A DNA stretch of 43,067 nt from Acidobacteriota bacterium. Its GTDB lineage: Bacteria; Acidobacteriota; Terriglobia; Acidiferrales; UBA7541. The notes beneath the pieces are model-generated. The model was not told where the DNA came from, did not search any database, and was given only the letters and a program-made list of their open reading frames with translations. Position numbers and translations under genes: made by a program. Below are positions 1 to 8,102 of the stretch, one piece after another. The stretch covers positions 1 to 43,067 of the forward strand of contig QHZB01000187.1 in NCBI GenBank assembly GCA_003224525.1, in the 5' to 3' direction. Positions within the stretch are counted from its first letter, which is position 1, and every line of letters starts with the position of its first letter.

Positions 1-1409
1 GAACCGGGCGCCAGGCTGGTCTTGACCCAGGGCTTGACGTGCAAGCCGCGCTCGACAGCTTTCTTCGCCAGCAGGCCAGCCCCCAGCATGAGTGAGGGAT
101 TTGAAGTGTTGGTGCAGCTGGTGATGGCGGCGATGACCACCGCGCCGCTCGAAAGGTCAAAGGAATCGCCGTTGTTTCGGACGGCAACGTGCTTGGCCGG
201 CGTTCCTTCCACAACTTTCGTGAAAGACGCCTTGGCCTGGCGCAGCGCGACGCGATCCTGCGGACGCTTGGGACCAGCGACCGTGGCCTCAACGGTTCCC
301 AGATCCAACTCCAGCGTGTCGTTGAAGAGCGGAGGGGACGTCTTATCTGTTCGAAAGAGCATTTGCTCTTTGCAGTAGGCTTCGACGAGAGCGATCTGTT
401 CCGCCGAACGCGCGGTGAAATGCAGATAAGCGAGTGTTTCCGCATCAACGGGGAAGAAGCCCATGGTCGCGCCATACTCGGGGGCCATGTTGGCAATAGT
501 GGCACGGTCCGGAACGCTCAGGGTGGACAGACCCGAACCATAGAACTCCACGAATTTTCCGACAACGCCTTTCTTGCGCAGCATTTCCGTAACGGTCAAA
601 ACGAGATCCGTCGCCGTTGCGCCTTCGCTCAAGCGCCCGTGCAGACGGAAACCAACAACCTCCGGAATCAGCATCGAGGAGGGCTGACCCAGCATCGCCG
701 CTTCTGCTTCAATCCCGCCGACTCCCCAGCCGAAAACGCCCAGGGCATTCACCATAGTGGTATGCGAATCCGTGCCCACTACCGAATCGGGATAGGCTTC
801 AAACCTGTTGCCGTAAGGCATCGCACAGACGACCCGCGCGAGGTATTCCAGGTTCACTTGGTGGCAGATGCCCGTGTCCGGTGGAACGACTTTGAAATTC
901 TGAAAAGCCGTCTGCCCCCAGCGCAGGAACGCGTAGCGCTCGACGTTACGCTGAAACTCCAACTCCGCATTCAGGCCGAACGCGTTGACGTTGCCAAAAT
1001 TATCAACCTGCACGGAATGGTCGATGACCAGTTCGGCAGGGAAGAGCGGATTGATTCGTTTCGGATTGCCGCCCATGCGCCGCACGGCTTCACGCATGGT
1101 GGCGAGATCGACGATCGCGGGTACGCCTGTGAAGTCTTGCAAGAGGACGCGTGCAGGCATGAATGCGATCTCTTTTTCTGGAGCACCGGGCCGCCAGTTG
1201 GCAAGCGCGCGGATGTCCTCGGCATGGACGAAGCGGCCATCCTCGCAGCGCAGGAGATTCTCCAGGAGGACGCGCAGTGAAAAGGGAAGTCTTGCCAGGT
1301 CGGCGACGCCCTGCTTTTCAAGGAACTCAAGCCGGTGAATATCGAAGGTCTGAGCGCCGACGTTGAGTTTGTCGCGTGTGCGGAAAGAATTGCCCGCGTT
1401 AATAGCCAT
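1..1409 (-). CDS. acnA: Aconitate hydratase A (partial, C-terminus beyond window)
   Basis: Aconitase isomerises citrate to isocitrate through cis-aconitate in the TCA cycle, using a [4Fe-4S] cluster in the cytoplasm. The minus strand encodes about 469 codons of an AcnA/IRP-type enzyme (family about 890-910 aa), beginning [15 protein letters not shown]. Visible family motifs include DSHTTM and [10 protein letters not shown]; the cysteine of the latter (about C432) is the first cluster ligand, and the other two lie outside the window. The ATG at 1409 is preceded by an AAAGGA-type ribosome binding site about 9 nt upstream. The gene has no stop because it runs off the left edge. It diverges from the radical SAM gene with about 80 bp between them. 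The identification is secure. Confidence 0.96.
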   Translation of the reverse strand, partial: MAINAGNSFRTRDKLNVGAQTFDIHRLEFLEKQGVADLARLPFSLRVLLENLLRCEDGRFVHAEDIRALANWRPGAPEKEIAFMPARVLLQDFTGVPAIVDLATMREAVRRMGGNPKRINPLFPAELVIDHSVQVDNFGNVNAFGLNAELEFQRNVERYAFLRWGQTAFQNFKVVPPDTGICHQVNLEYLARVVCAMPYGNRFEAYPDSVVGTDSHTTMVNALGVFGWGVGGIEAEAAMLGQPSSMLIPEVVGFRLHGRLSEGATATDLVLTVTEMLRKKGVVGKFVEFYGSGLSTLSVPDRATIANMAPEYGATMGFFPVDAETLAYLHFTARSAEQIALVEAYCKEQMLFRTDKTSPPLFNDTLELDLGTVEATVAGPKRPQDRVALRQAKASFTKVVEGTPAKHVAVRNNGDSFDLSSGAVVIAAITSCTNTSNPSLMLGAGLLAKKAVERGLHVKPWVKTSLAPG

Positions 1410-1457
1410 CCTGACAGTCCTTTCACTGTGATGCGTAGGCTTCCATCATAACCGAAA

Positions 1458-1485
1458 TTGAATCCGAGCGCCGCGCAGCTATACT
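1458..1485 (+). promoter_or_regulatory. Candidate promoter of the radical SAM / ATP-grasp operon
   Basis: TTGAAT at 1458-1463, a 16-nt spacer and TATACT at 1480-1485 resemble sigma70 -35 and -10 boxes. Transcription would begin around 1491, at or just after the annotated ATG. That suggests a leaderless message or a slightly downstream start. It is called by consensus only. Confidence 0.35.
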
Positions 1486-1488
1486 GGT

Positions 1489-2949
1489 ATGGCCGTGAAC
1501 ATCGTTCTTATCTCGACCTACGAGTTGGGGAGGCAGCCCTTCGGGCTGGCGTCGCCTGCGGCATGGCTGCGCAAGCGCGGCCAGCGAGTCGTAGCGCTCG
1601 ACCTTGCCCGGCAGTCCCTGGACGAGGCTGCCATTGGCGATGCCGGGCTCATCGCGATTTATTTGCCCATGCATACGGCCACGCGGCTGGCGGCGCAACT
1701 CATCCCTCAGCTTCGGAAGCAGAATCCACGCGCGCATCTCTGTTGTTACGGCCTGTACGCCCCCATGAATGTTGACTATCTTCGCGCGCTCGGCGTATCC
1801 ACGATTCTCGGCGGCGAATTCGAAGAAGCTCTCGTGCAATTGGCGGAGCGCCTGGCGATGGATGGAGCGCGGGCAAGCGCGCAGCCCGCGGAGTCCCTGA
1901 TCTCCATGGCCCGGTTGCAGTTCGAAGTGCCAGATCGAACGGGAATGCCGGCAATGGAGAAGTATGCGCACCTCATCGTTCCCGGTGACGGCTACCGCAT
2001 CGTTGGTTCGACGGAAGCGAGCCGCGGCTGCAAGCATCTTTGCCGGCATTGCCCGATCGTGCCGGTTTACAAGGGAGTCTTTCGAATCGTCAGTCGCGAC
2101 GTGGTGATGGAAGATGTCCGCCGCCAGGTGGCCGCCGGCGCGCAACACATCACCTTCGGTGATCCCGATTTCTTTAATGGCATTCGTCGCGCAATGGAAC
2201 TCGCGGAGGTGTTTCATCGGGAATTTCCGGCCGTGACGTACGACGTGACCATCAAGATCGAGCACTTGCTGAAATATGAGAAGCACTTGCCCGCGCTTCG
2301 CGATACCGGCTGTCTCTTTGTGATCAGCGCGGTCGAATCCGTGGACGATGCCGTGCTGGGCTTCCTCGACAAGGGACACACGCGCGAAGATTTTCTCCGC
2401 GTCGCAAAGACGTTCCGCGAACTTGGCATGACGCTTCACCCGACATTCGTGCCGTTCACGCCCTGGACCACAGTGGATGGCTACCTGGATTTGCTGCGAG
2501 TGATCGAGCAACAGGGCGTGATCGAAAATGTCGCGACCATTCAGCTTGGTATTCGTTTGCTTATCCCGGCAGGCTCGCGAATGCTGGAATTGGAAGAAGT
2601 GCGTCGCCTGGTTGGACCGTTTGATCCACGGTCGCTGGCATACCCCTGGAAAAACGCCGACCCGCGCATGGATGCTCTCAGCGAAACCGTGCAGGAGATC
2701 GCAGCCGCGGCGGAGCGGCAAAAAGAATCGCGGCTGGCTGCATTCGAACGCGTCTCGAGGGCAGCCCACCTCGCAGCCGGATTGTCCGCTCGAAAGATCA
2801 ACCCACCCGCGCGATCCCAGGCTGGCGTTCCGTTTCTCAGCGAACCCTGGTACTGCTGTGCCGAGCCGACCCGGGACCAGTTGGTCTCCATCGGCACCCA
2901 GAAGCCGCTGGTGAAAAATGCCGTCGCAAGCGCCGATAGCTTTGTTTGA
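1489..2949 (+). CDS. B12-binding/radical SAM protein with CCAEP C-terminal tail
   Basis: This 486-aa protein has an N-terminal Rossmann-like region resembling B12-binding domains (about 1-125) and a radical SAM core with C181-x3-C185-x2-C188, which would ligate the [4Fe-4S] cluster that cleaves S-adenosylmethionine. Near the C-terminus it carries WYCCAEP (C456-C457-A-E-P460). This is the tail of the CUAEP/CCAEP radical SAM group, in which some members have selenocysteine at the second position; here both are Cys. The substrate is unknown. The ATP-grasp gene follows after 24 bp, so the two are probably co-transcribed and may act together on a peptide or amino acid substrate (inference). No Shine-Dalgarno precedes the ATG. 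A TATACT box at 1480-1485 lies so close that a leaderless mRNA, or a start at GTG 1495, is possible. Confidence 0.88.
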   Translation: MAVNIVLISTYELGRQPFGLASPAAWLRKRGQRVVALDLARQSLDEAAIGDAGLIAIYLPMHTATRLAAQLIPQLRKQNPRAHLCCYGLYAPMNVDYLRALGVSTILGGEFEEALVQLAERLAMDGARASAQPAESLISMARLQFEVPDRTGMPAMEKYAHLIVPGDGYRIVGSTEASRGCKHLCRHCPIVPVYKGVFRIVSRDVVMEDVRRQVAAGAQHITFGDPDFFNGIRRAMELAEVFHREFPAVTYDVTIKIEHLLKYEKHLPALRDTGCLFVISAVESVDDAVLGFLDKGHTREDFLRVAKTFRELGMTLHPTFVPFTPWTTVDGYLDLLRVIEQQGVIENVATIQLGIRLLIPAGSRMLELEEVRRLVGPFDPRSLAYPWKNADPRMDALSETVQEIAAAAERQKESRLAAFERVSRAAHLAAGLSARKINPPARSQAGVPFLSEPWYCCAEPTRDQLVSIGTQKPLVKNAVASADSFV

Positions 2950-2973
2950 TCCCGGCAACGAAAAGCGTCACAA

Positions 2974-4749
2974 ATGACGAATCCGCCCAAACGATTGCTG
3001 CTCTTTACGGCGAAACTGGGTTATCAAACCCGCAGTTTTGAAGATGCCGCGCACAAACTGGGCGTGCAGCTGGTTTACGTCACCGATCGATGCCACCAGT
3101 TGGAAGATCCGTGGGGCGATCAAGCCATCGCCGTGCATTTCGAAACGCCGGAGGTGGCTGCCTACACCGTGATGGAAGCGCTTCGCGGCCAGGATGTCAG
3201 CGGAATTCTTGCTCTCGGTGACCGGCCTGCTGCCGCTGCCGCTTATGCCGCGCGCTGTCTGGGAGTCCGTTACAACCATCCTGCAGCGGTGGAGGCTTGC
3301 CGGAGCAAGCTGCGCATGAAAGAAGTCTTTCAAGATGCCGGGCTGTCTGTCCCGTGGTTTCGAAGTCTTCCGGTCGATCCCCCGCCCGAACCTGTGCTGC
3401 TGGGTATCTCCTATCCCTGCGTGCTGAAACCGCTCTCGCTTTCGGCGAGCCAGGGCGTGGTGCGCGCGAACAATCCTGAGGAGTTTCTCGCGGCGGCGGC
3501 ACGTGTCCGGCGATTGCTCAAATCCCCGGAGATTCTTTCCACGCGCGAGGCGAATCTCGATCGGATGCTCGTGGAAGGGTACATCCCGGGAAGGGAACTA
3601 GCCGTCGAGGCACTTCTCACCGATGGTGTCTTGAGCATATTGGCGATCTTCGATAAGCCCGATCCGCTCGAGGGCCCGTACTTCGAAGAGACGATCTATG
3701 TCACACCGTCACGGCTTCCCGAATCCGTGCAGTACGCCATCGAGAAATGCGCGAGAGATGCGGCGCGAGCGCTGGGTCTGTCGCATGGACCGATCCACGC
3801 TGAGTTTCGGATCAACGACGAGGGGGTGTGGCCATTGGAAGTCGCGCCCCGGCCGATCGGCGGGCTCTGTGCTCGGGCCCTGCGATTTTCTCTTGATGGA
3901 GCAAATGAACTGATCGGGCTCGAAGAGCTGCTTGTTCGTCTCGCGCTGGAACTCCCCGGATGGAATTCGCCACGCGAACGAATTGCCTCCGGCGTCATGA
4001 TGCTTCCCGTTCCAAAGAGCGGGATTCTGGAAGGCGTTTCTGGACAAGATGCCGCCCGTTCAATTCCGGGGATCACCGAATTGTCGATCACCGCCCGGTT
4101 GCACGATGCCATCGCTGCCTGGCCGGAGGGCTCGAGCCATCTGGGATTTCTTTTTGCGCGGGGAAACACGCCGGAGAGAGTCGAGCTGGCGCTGCGCGCG
4201 GCCCATGAAAAGTTTGCGCCGAATGACGAACCAGGGGAACTAACCTTTTGCCTTGGGCGCAACGTATCCCTCGGGCAATTTAGCGCCTTCGCCGAAGAAA
4301 AACTGCTCCATCTGCTCTTCCATGATTTTCTGCGAGTTGGGATCGAGCGGATTCAGCCGGTACTCGTTCATGACCATTTTCGAGTGCTCCAGCCAGAGCT
4401 TCCAGGCGTCTTTCGAAACGCTCTCGAAGACGCGTTTGCCAATCTCCCCCCGCCACGGGACGCGATCCAGGCCTGGCAATTCTTTGTCAAATTTCACGCA
4501 GTGTACCATGCGCGTGCCGGGTTTCACCTCTTCGCTGGATGCCGGTGTTGGACCACAAGTCTCGTTGGCCATGCTCATCTCCTCGCGCGTGTTCTTTCTA
4601 CTCACCTTACTGCAACTTCGTGGAAATTCCTAGTTGCGTGCTGCTTTTCCATGCCGGTCCGCGCAACTCTCGTCGTCCCTGTGACCGGGCCGCGCACCCA
4701 ACGCAAGGAACACATTGAAATGGTTAACACCCCAACAGTAGGATCATGA
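2974..4749 (+). CDS. ATP-grasp family ligase with an anomalous C-terminal extension
   Basis: The first 420 or so residues form an ATP-grasp protein of the carbamoyl-phosphate synthase/carboxylate-amine ligase type, which activates a carboxylate as acyl phosphate and joins it to a nucleophile. A preATP-grasp domain covers about 1-105. A lysine-bearing strand reads PCVLKPLSLSASQG, and the metal-binding segment reads WPLEVAPRPIGG. The substrate is unknown. The family's natural end (LFARGNTPERVELALRAAHE) is reached near nt 4215. The reading frame then continues about 170 codons straight through yggX on the other strand, and that tail looks like antisense translation, not a domain. A TAA lies one frame away at about 4241, so a small indel may have removed the native stop. 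The frame finally ends at a TGA overlapping the next ATG (ATGA, 4746-4749). It is paired with the upstream radical SAM gene. Confidence 0.82.
   Translation: MTNPPKRLLLFTAKLGYQTRSFEDAAHKLGVQLVYVTDRCHQLEDPWGDQAIAVHFETPEVAAYTVMEALRGQDVSGILALGDRPAAAAAYAARCLGVRYNHPAAVEACRSKLRMKEVFQDAGLSVPWFRSLPVDPPPEPVLLGISYPCVLKPLSLSASQGVVRANNPEEFLAAAARVRRLLKSPEILSTREANLDRMLVEGYIPGRELAVEALLTDGVLSILAIFDKPDPLEGPYFEETIYVTPSRLPESVQYAIEKCARDAARALGLSHGPIHAEFRINDEGVWPLEVAPRPIGGLCARALRFSLDGANELIGLEELLVRLALELPGWNSPRERIASGVMMLPVPKSGILEGVSGQDAARSIPGITELSITARLHDAIAAWPEGSSHLGFLFARGNTPERVELALRAAHEKFAPNDEPGELTFCLGRNVSLGQFSAFAEEKLLHLLFHDFLRVGIERIQPVLVHDHFRVLQPELPGVFRNALEDAFANLPPPRDAIQAWQFFVKFHAVYHARAGFHLFAGCRCWTTSLVGHAHLLARVLSTHLTATSWKFLVACCFSMPVRATLVVPVTGPRTQRKEHIEMVNTPTVGS
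4240..4572 (-). CDS. yggX: Fe(2+)-trafficking protein YggX
   Basis: YggX-type proteins are small cytoplasmic proteins linked to iron handling and protection of Fe-S clusters from oxidation. This 110-aa product contains the family signature MVHCVKFDKELPGLDR with the conserved cysteine (C25), then a KLWLEHSKMVMNEYRL helix and LDPNSQKIMEEQMEQFFF. About 20 residues precede the usual start, making it longer than the 90-aa E. coli protein. The ATG at 4572 was chosen because AGGAG lies 6 nt upstream; an ATG two codons earlier would place that motif too close. The whole gene lies antisense to the 3' extension of the ATP-grasp frame. A link to aconitase, an Fe-S enzyme nearby, is plausible but unproven. 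Confidence 0.92.
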   Translation of the reverse strand: MANETCGPTPASSEEVKPGTRMVHCVKFDKELPGLDRVPWRGEIGKRVFESVSKDAWKLWLEHSKMVMNEYRLNPLDPNSQKIMEEQMEQFFFGEGAKLPEGYVAPKAKG

Positions 4750-5423
4750 TTAAAGAACTCCCAGGAGACACCTTACCACTGGCCACGCCAGCGATATTCC
4801 GAGATATTCTGGAAAGTGCCTATCGGCGGGAGCTGCAGAACCTCTTTTCCAAGAATGTGCTTGCTTGGCTCTGGGCGAAAGACACTTCGCTGTGGCCGGC
4901 GGAAGATTACCAAGCGGAATGCATGGAGAGCAATCTGGGTTGGCTCGATTTGCCCGGGCAGTTGGGGCCATTGCTCGCCCGCGTGGTCTCTCGTGCCACG
5001 AAGATTGAACCCGCGGGTTTTGAAGACGTGGTTTTTGTCATCATGGGAGTCTCCGGCCTGGCGGCCGAAAGCGTTTTGCGCCTGCCTGCTGCAAAGCTCG
5101 GAAAAAGAACTTTCCTGCTCGATACCATCGATCCCGATTCTCTCCGGGCCTTCGATGAAATGCTGCACTTCGACACGACTCTCTTTGTCTTTGCCAACAA
5201 GTCAGGCAAACCCATAGAGGCACACTCCTTGCTATTGTACTTTCTCGAAAGACTGAAAATGATGGGAATCCATTCTCCGGCGCATCATTTTATCACTCTG
5301 ACCGAAGAAAATTCCTATCTGGGACAGCTCGCCGGGGAATATGACTTCCTTGATAGTTTTCTTGATCCCCCGGGTATCCATGGCCGGTATTCATCGCTGG
5401 CTCTGGGGAGGCCCCCAAAATAG
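4746..5423 (+). pseudogene. Remnant of fused transaldolase/glucose-6-phosphate isomerase (tal-pgi)
   Basis: The 225-aa frame begins with a sequence like the C-terminal end of transaldolase (GDTLPLATPAIFRDI resembles the PDTVNTxPPATLxAFRD region). It continues into the first SIS domain of phosphoglucose isomerase (VVFVIMGVSGLAAESVL, then LFVFANKSGKPIEAHSLL) and stops right after HGRYSSL, where intact enzymes continue with the second SIS domain. The usual GGSS and SKSGST sugar-phosphate loops read GVSG and NKSGKP, so catalysis is unlikely. Just upstream, AAGGA precedes an ATG at 4720 (MVNTP, then a stop), which may be the original start left after an internal deletion. Neighbouring HAD, zwf and glk genes fit the usual context of tal-pgi. 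A divergent, re-purposed protein is the alternative. Confidence 0.66.
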
Positions 5424-5764
5424 TGTTCCGCCGGATTCGTGAGGGGCTCGAATCCACACTTGGGCCGCCCCGCCGGTGCTGGTGACTTCTGGTCCTTCTT
5501 ATCTTCATACCATCGGGCAAGTCTTACCAGGGCGGCCCCGCGAAAGGACTCTTCCTGTTGCTGACCGCGTCCCCAGCGAAGGACCTCTCCATTCCAGGCG
5601 CGGACTACTCCTTCTGGCAGTTGCAACTCGCGCTCGCACCGGGTGATTTCGAATCTCTTGGCCGCCGGCGAAGACCCGTAATACGATTGCATCTGTCGTG
5701 CGGGGCCGAACAAGGCCTGATACAGTTGGAAACCATCCTCAACAACGCGCTCAGGAAGAGGCAT
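5315..5764 (-). CDS. Hypothetical protein, antisense to the tal-pgi remnant at its 3' end
   Basis: A 149-codon minus-strand frame fills the space between the PGI remnant and the HAD gene. The residue mix (many Glu, Arg, Gln and Trp; segment LQLPEGVVRAWNGEVLRWGR) looks like a real soluble protein for about the first 110 residues. The remaining 37 are antisense to the PGI remnant and may be read-through. A stop codon lies about 20 codons upstream of the ATG, and no clear Shine-Dalgarno is visible. I do not recognise the family and assign no function. Confidence 0.4.
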   Translation of the reverse strand: MPLPERVVEDGFQLYQALFGPARQMQSYYGSSPAAKRFEITRCERELQLPEGVVRAWNGEVLRWGRGQQQEESFRGAALVRLARWYEDKKDQKSPAPAGRPKCGFEPLTNPAEHYFGGLPRASDEYRPWIPGGSRKLSRKSYSPASCPR

Positions 5765-5857
5765 TTCGCTGCGCCGTAGATTTTGGGCCCCTTCACGTGC
5801 TCGCTAATCGCGTAGTATGCCCGGAAGAGAAATGCAAAGACCGGAGGTGTTGCACCA

Positions 5858-6469
5858 TTGGCTGAGATCACCACATTATTCTGGGACATCGGAGGGGTCA
5901 TCCTCACAAATGGCTGGGACCGCGTATCGCGAAAAGAAGCAGCCAGCGCTTTTCACCTGGATTGGGAAGAATTTCAGGACCGCCACGATTTTTCTTTCCC
6001 GGCTTTTGACGCCGGACAGATCACCCTGAATGAATATCTCGACCGGACAGTGTTTTATCGCCAGCGCGGCTTCACGCGCGAGGAATTCGCCGCCTTCATG
6101 TTCGCTCAGTCAAAGGAATACTCGGAGACGCGCGCAGTCCTCGATAAGGTAGCGAGTTCTGGGAAATACCTTGTCGGCGCCATCAATAACGAGCCGCTGG
6201 AGCTCAACCAGTACCGCATTGAAGCCTTCCACCTTCGCAAAGATTTTCTCGTTTTCTTCAGCTCCTGTTACCTTCGATCCCGGAAGCCCGAGGAAATGAT
6301 TTTTCGCGTGGCGCTGCAAGTCACACAGCGCCAGCCGGAAGAGTGTATTTTCATCGATGACCGGCCGTTGAACCTGGAAAGCCCGCGGCGCCTGGGGATG
6401 AACACGATTCATCATCAGAATGCGGAGCAATTGCGTTCGGAGCTTGGAAAGTATGGGGTTGAGGTATAG
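5858..6469 (+). CDS. HAD-superfamily (subfamily IA) hydrolase
   Basis: This 203-aa protein has the haloacid dehalogenase layout: nucleophile motif FWDIGGVIL (D10), a four-helix cap region, motif II around GAINNEP, the lysine motif SRKPEEM and acidic motif IFIDDR. The DxGG form of motif I is typical of the YihX-type glucose-1-phosphatase branch, so a sugar-phosphate phosphatase is the best guess; the substrate is not determined. A TTG at 5858 is used because GGAGG sits 10 nt upstream and no in-frame ATG fits. It precedes zwf by about 60 bp, so it is probably part of the same sugar-phosphate operon. Confidence 0.85.
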   Translation: MAEITTLFWDIGGVILTNGWDRVSRKEAASAFHLDWEEFQDRHDFSFPAFDAGQITLNEYLDRTVFYRQRGFTREEFAAFMFAQSKEYSETRAVLDKVASSGKYLVGAINNEPLELNQYRIEAFHLRKDFLVFFSSCYLRSRKPEEMIFRVALQVTQRQPEECIFIDDRPLNLESPRRLGMNTIHHQNAEQLRSELGKYGVEV

Positions 6470-6528
6470 TTTGGGCGGACGCTGCATCCGATACCTGAAC
6501 GGGGCGCAACTTGGCGGAGGAAGAGACC

Positions 6529-8052
6529 ATGGCTGGCGATATGGGTGGTTCTGCTTCAGCGTTCGGTGGCGCGGTTGAGCCTTGCACGGTGGTTCTCTTT
6601 GGCGCCTCGGGAGACCTCGCTAAGCGCAAAGTCATTCCCGCCATGTACGACCTGGCCATTTACAATGCGCTGGGAACACGTTACGTCATCGTGGGCTTTG
6701 CGCGCACGCCCATGTCCGAAGACGCCTTTCGCACCACCCTGGCCGAAGCGGCCAAGAGCATCTCGGAAGTCGGCCCTATTGACCCCAAACGGTGGAACGA
6801 GTTTGCATCCAACCTCTATTACAGTCCGGGGGATTACGCCAACCCCGAAGCATACACGCAGCTTGCCAAGCGCCTCGCGGAACTGGATTCTTCAAAGAAC
6901 ATTGGCGGCAACCGTCTTTTCTACCTTTCCACGCCGCCTGAAGTTTATCCCGACATTGTCGAGCAGCTTGGCCGCGCCGGACTCGCTCGCCCCTCCTCGC
7001 CGAACTCCTGGGTGCGCATCATAATTGAGAAACCCTTCGGACGGGATCTGGCGTCAGCCAAGGCCTTGAATCAGATTGTCCTCAACGTTTTTGACGAGAA
7101 GCAGGTCTACCGCATCGATCATTACCTGGGCAAGGACACGGTGCAGAACCTGCTCGTGCTCCGCTTTGGCAACGGGATTTTCGAGCCTCTTTGGAACCGC
7201 AATTATGTCGATCAGGTTCAAATCACCGCCGCGGAGACGCTTGGCGTCGAGCGGCGCGGCGGTTTTTATGAAACGACGGGTGCGCTCCGCGACATGATTC
7301 AGAGCCACGTTCTGCAATTAACATCGCTTGTAGCGGTCGAACCCCCTGCTTCGTTTGATGCCACCGCGGTGCGCAATGAAAAACTGAAGGTGCTGCAGTC
7401 CATCCGCCCCTTCGATTTGGAAATGGTCGCGCAATCGGTCGTTCGCGGACAATATGCTCCCGGGAAAATTGGGGATAAGCCCGCCCCCGGCTACCGCCAA
7501 GAGCCTAACGTAAATCCTGCTTCCAAGACCGAAACCTTCGTTGCCGCCAAATTATTGATCGACAATTGGCGCTGGGCCGGCGTTCCGTTTTATCTTCGAA
7601 CCGGCAAGCGCCTCGCCAAGCGCACCACCGAGATCGTGATCCAATTCCGCCGCGCCCCGCACATCGTTTTCCGCGAGAAAGAGATTGAGCCCAACCGTCT
7701 GATCTTGAATATTCAGCCGGACGAAGGCATTTCCGTTTCCTTCGGCGCAAAGCGTCCCGGAACCGAAATGAGCATCGGCAACGTGACCATGAATTTCTGC
7801 TATCGCGAAGCTTTTGGAGACGCCTCTCGCAGCGCCTACTCCACGCTCTTGAACGACTGCGTGCGCGGCGACGCCACACTTTTTGATCGCGGCGACAGCG
7901 TCGAGGCTGCTTGGTCGCTGGTGGATCCCATCATCGATGTCTGGAGTGCCGCCAAGAGCGCCACCGTGCCACAATATCCAGCCGGGAACTGGGGACCGAA
8001 AGAATCCGATCTTCTGCTCGAACGTGACGGCAGACAGTGGTACAACCCGTAG
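6529..8052 (+). CDS. zwf: Glucose-6-phosphate 1-dehydrogenase
   Basis: Zwf oxidises glucose-6-phosphate to 6-phosphogluconolactone with NAD(P)+, the first step of the oxidative pentose phosphate and Entner-Doudoroff routes. The 507-aa product matches the family length. The nucleotide-binding motif GASGDLAKRK is at 25-34, EKPFG at 167-171 and the substrate/active-site motif RIDHYLGK at 195-202. The ATG at 6529 is preferred over the in-frame TTG at 6511 because GGAGGAAGAG immediately precedes it. It is followed closely by glk, which supplies the substrate from free glucose. Confidence 0.97.
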   Translation: MAGDMGGSASAFGGAVEPCTVVLFGASGDLAKRKVIPAMYDLAIYNALGTRYVIVGFARTPMSEDAFRTTLAEAAKSISEVGPIDPKRWNEFASNLYYSPGDYANPEAYTQLAKRLAELDSSKNIGGNRLFYLSTPPEVYPDIVEQLGRAGLARPSSPNSWVRIIIEKPFGRDLASAKALNQIVLNVFDEKQVYRIDHYLGKDTVQNLLVLRFGNGIFEPLWNRNYVDQVQITAAETLGVERRGGFYETTGALRDMIQSHVLQLTSLVAVEPPASFDATAVRNEKLKVLQSIRPFDLEMVAQSVVRGQYAPGKIGDKPAPGYRQEPNVNPASKTETFVAAKLLIDNWRWAGVPFYLRTGKRLAKRTTEIVIQFRRAPHIVFREKEIEPNRLILNIQPDEGISVSFGAKRPGTEMSIGNVTMNFCYREAFGDASRSAYSTLLNDCVRGDATLFDRGDSVEAAWSLVDPIIDVWSAAKSATVPQYPAGNWGPKESDLLLERDGRQWYNP

Positions 8053-8102
8053 TTGCAGCACCTGACGTAAAATTTGGATACAAGCCGGGTTAGGGGGAAC
8101 AG

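Noticed and set aside
189-1280. Long plus-strand open frame of 363 codons
   Set aside because: It is antisense to aconitase, whose minus-strand frame shows unmistakable motifs to the window edge.
1423-2958. 511-codon minus-strand frame
   Set aside because: It mirrors the radical SAM gene; its residues (His/Arg/Gln-rich) show no domain.
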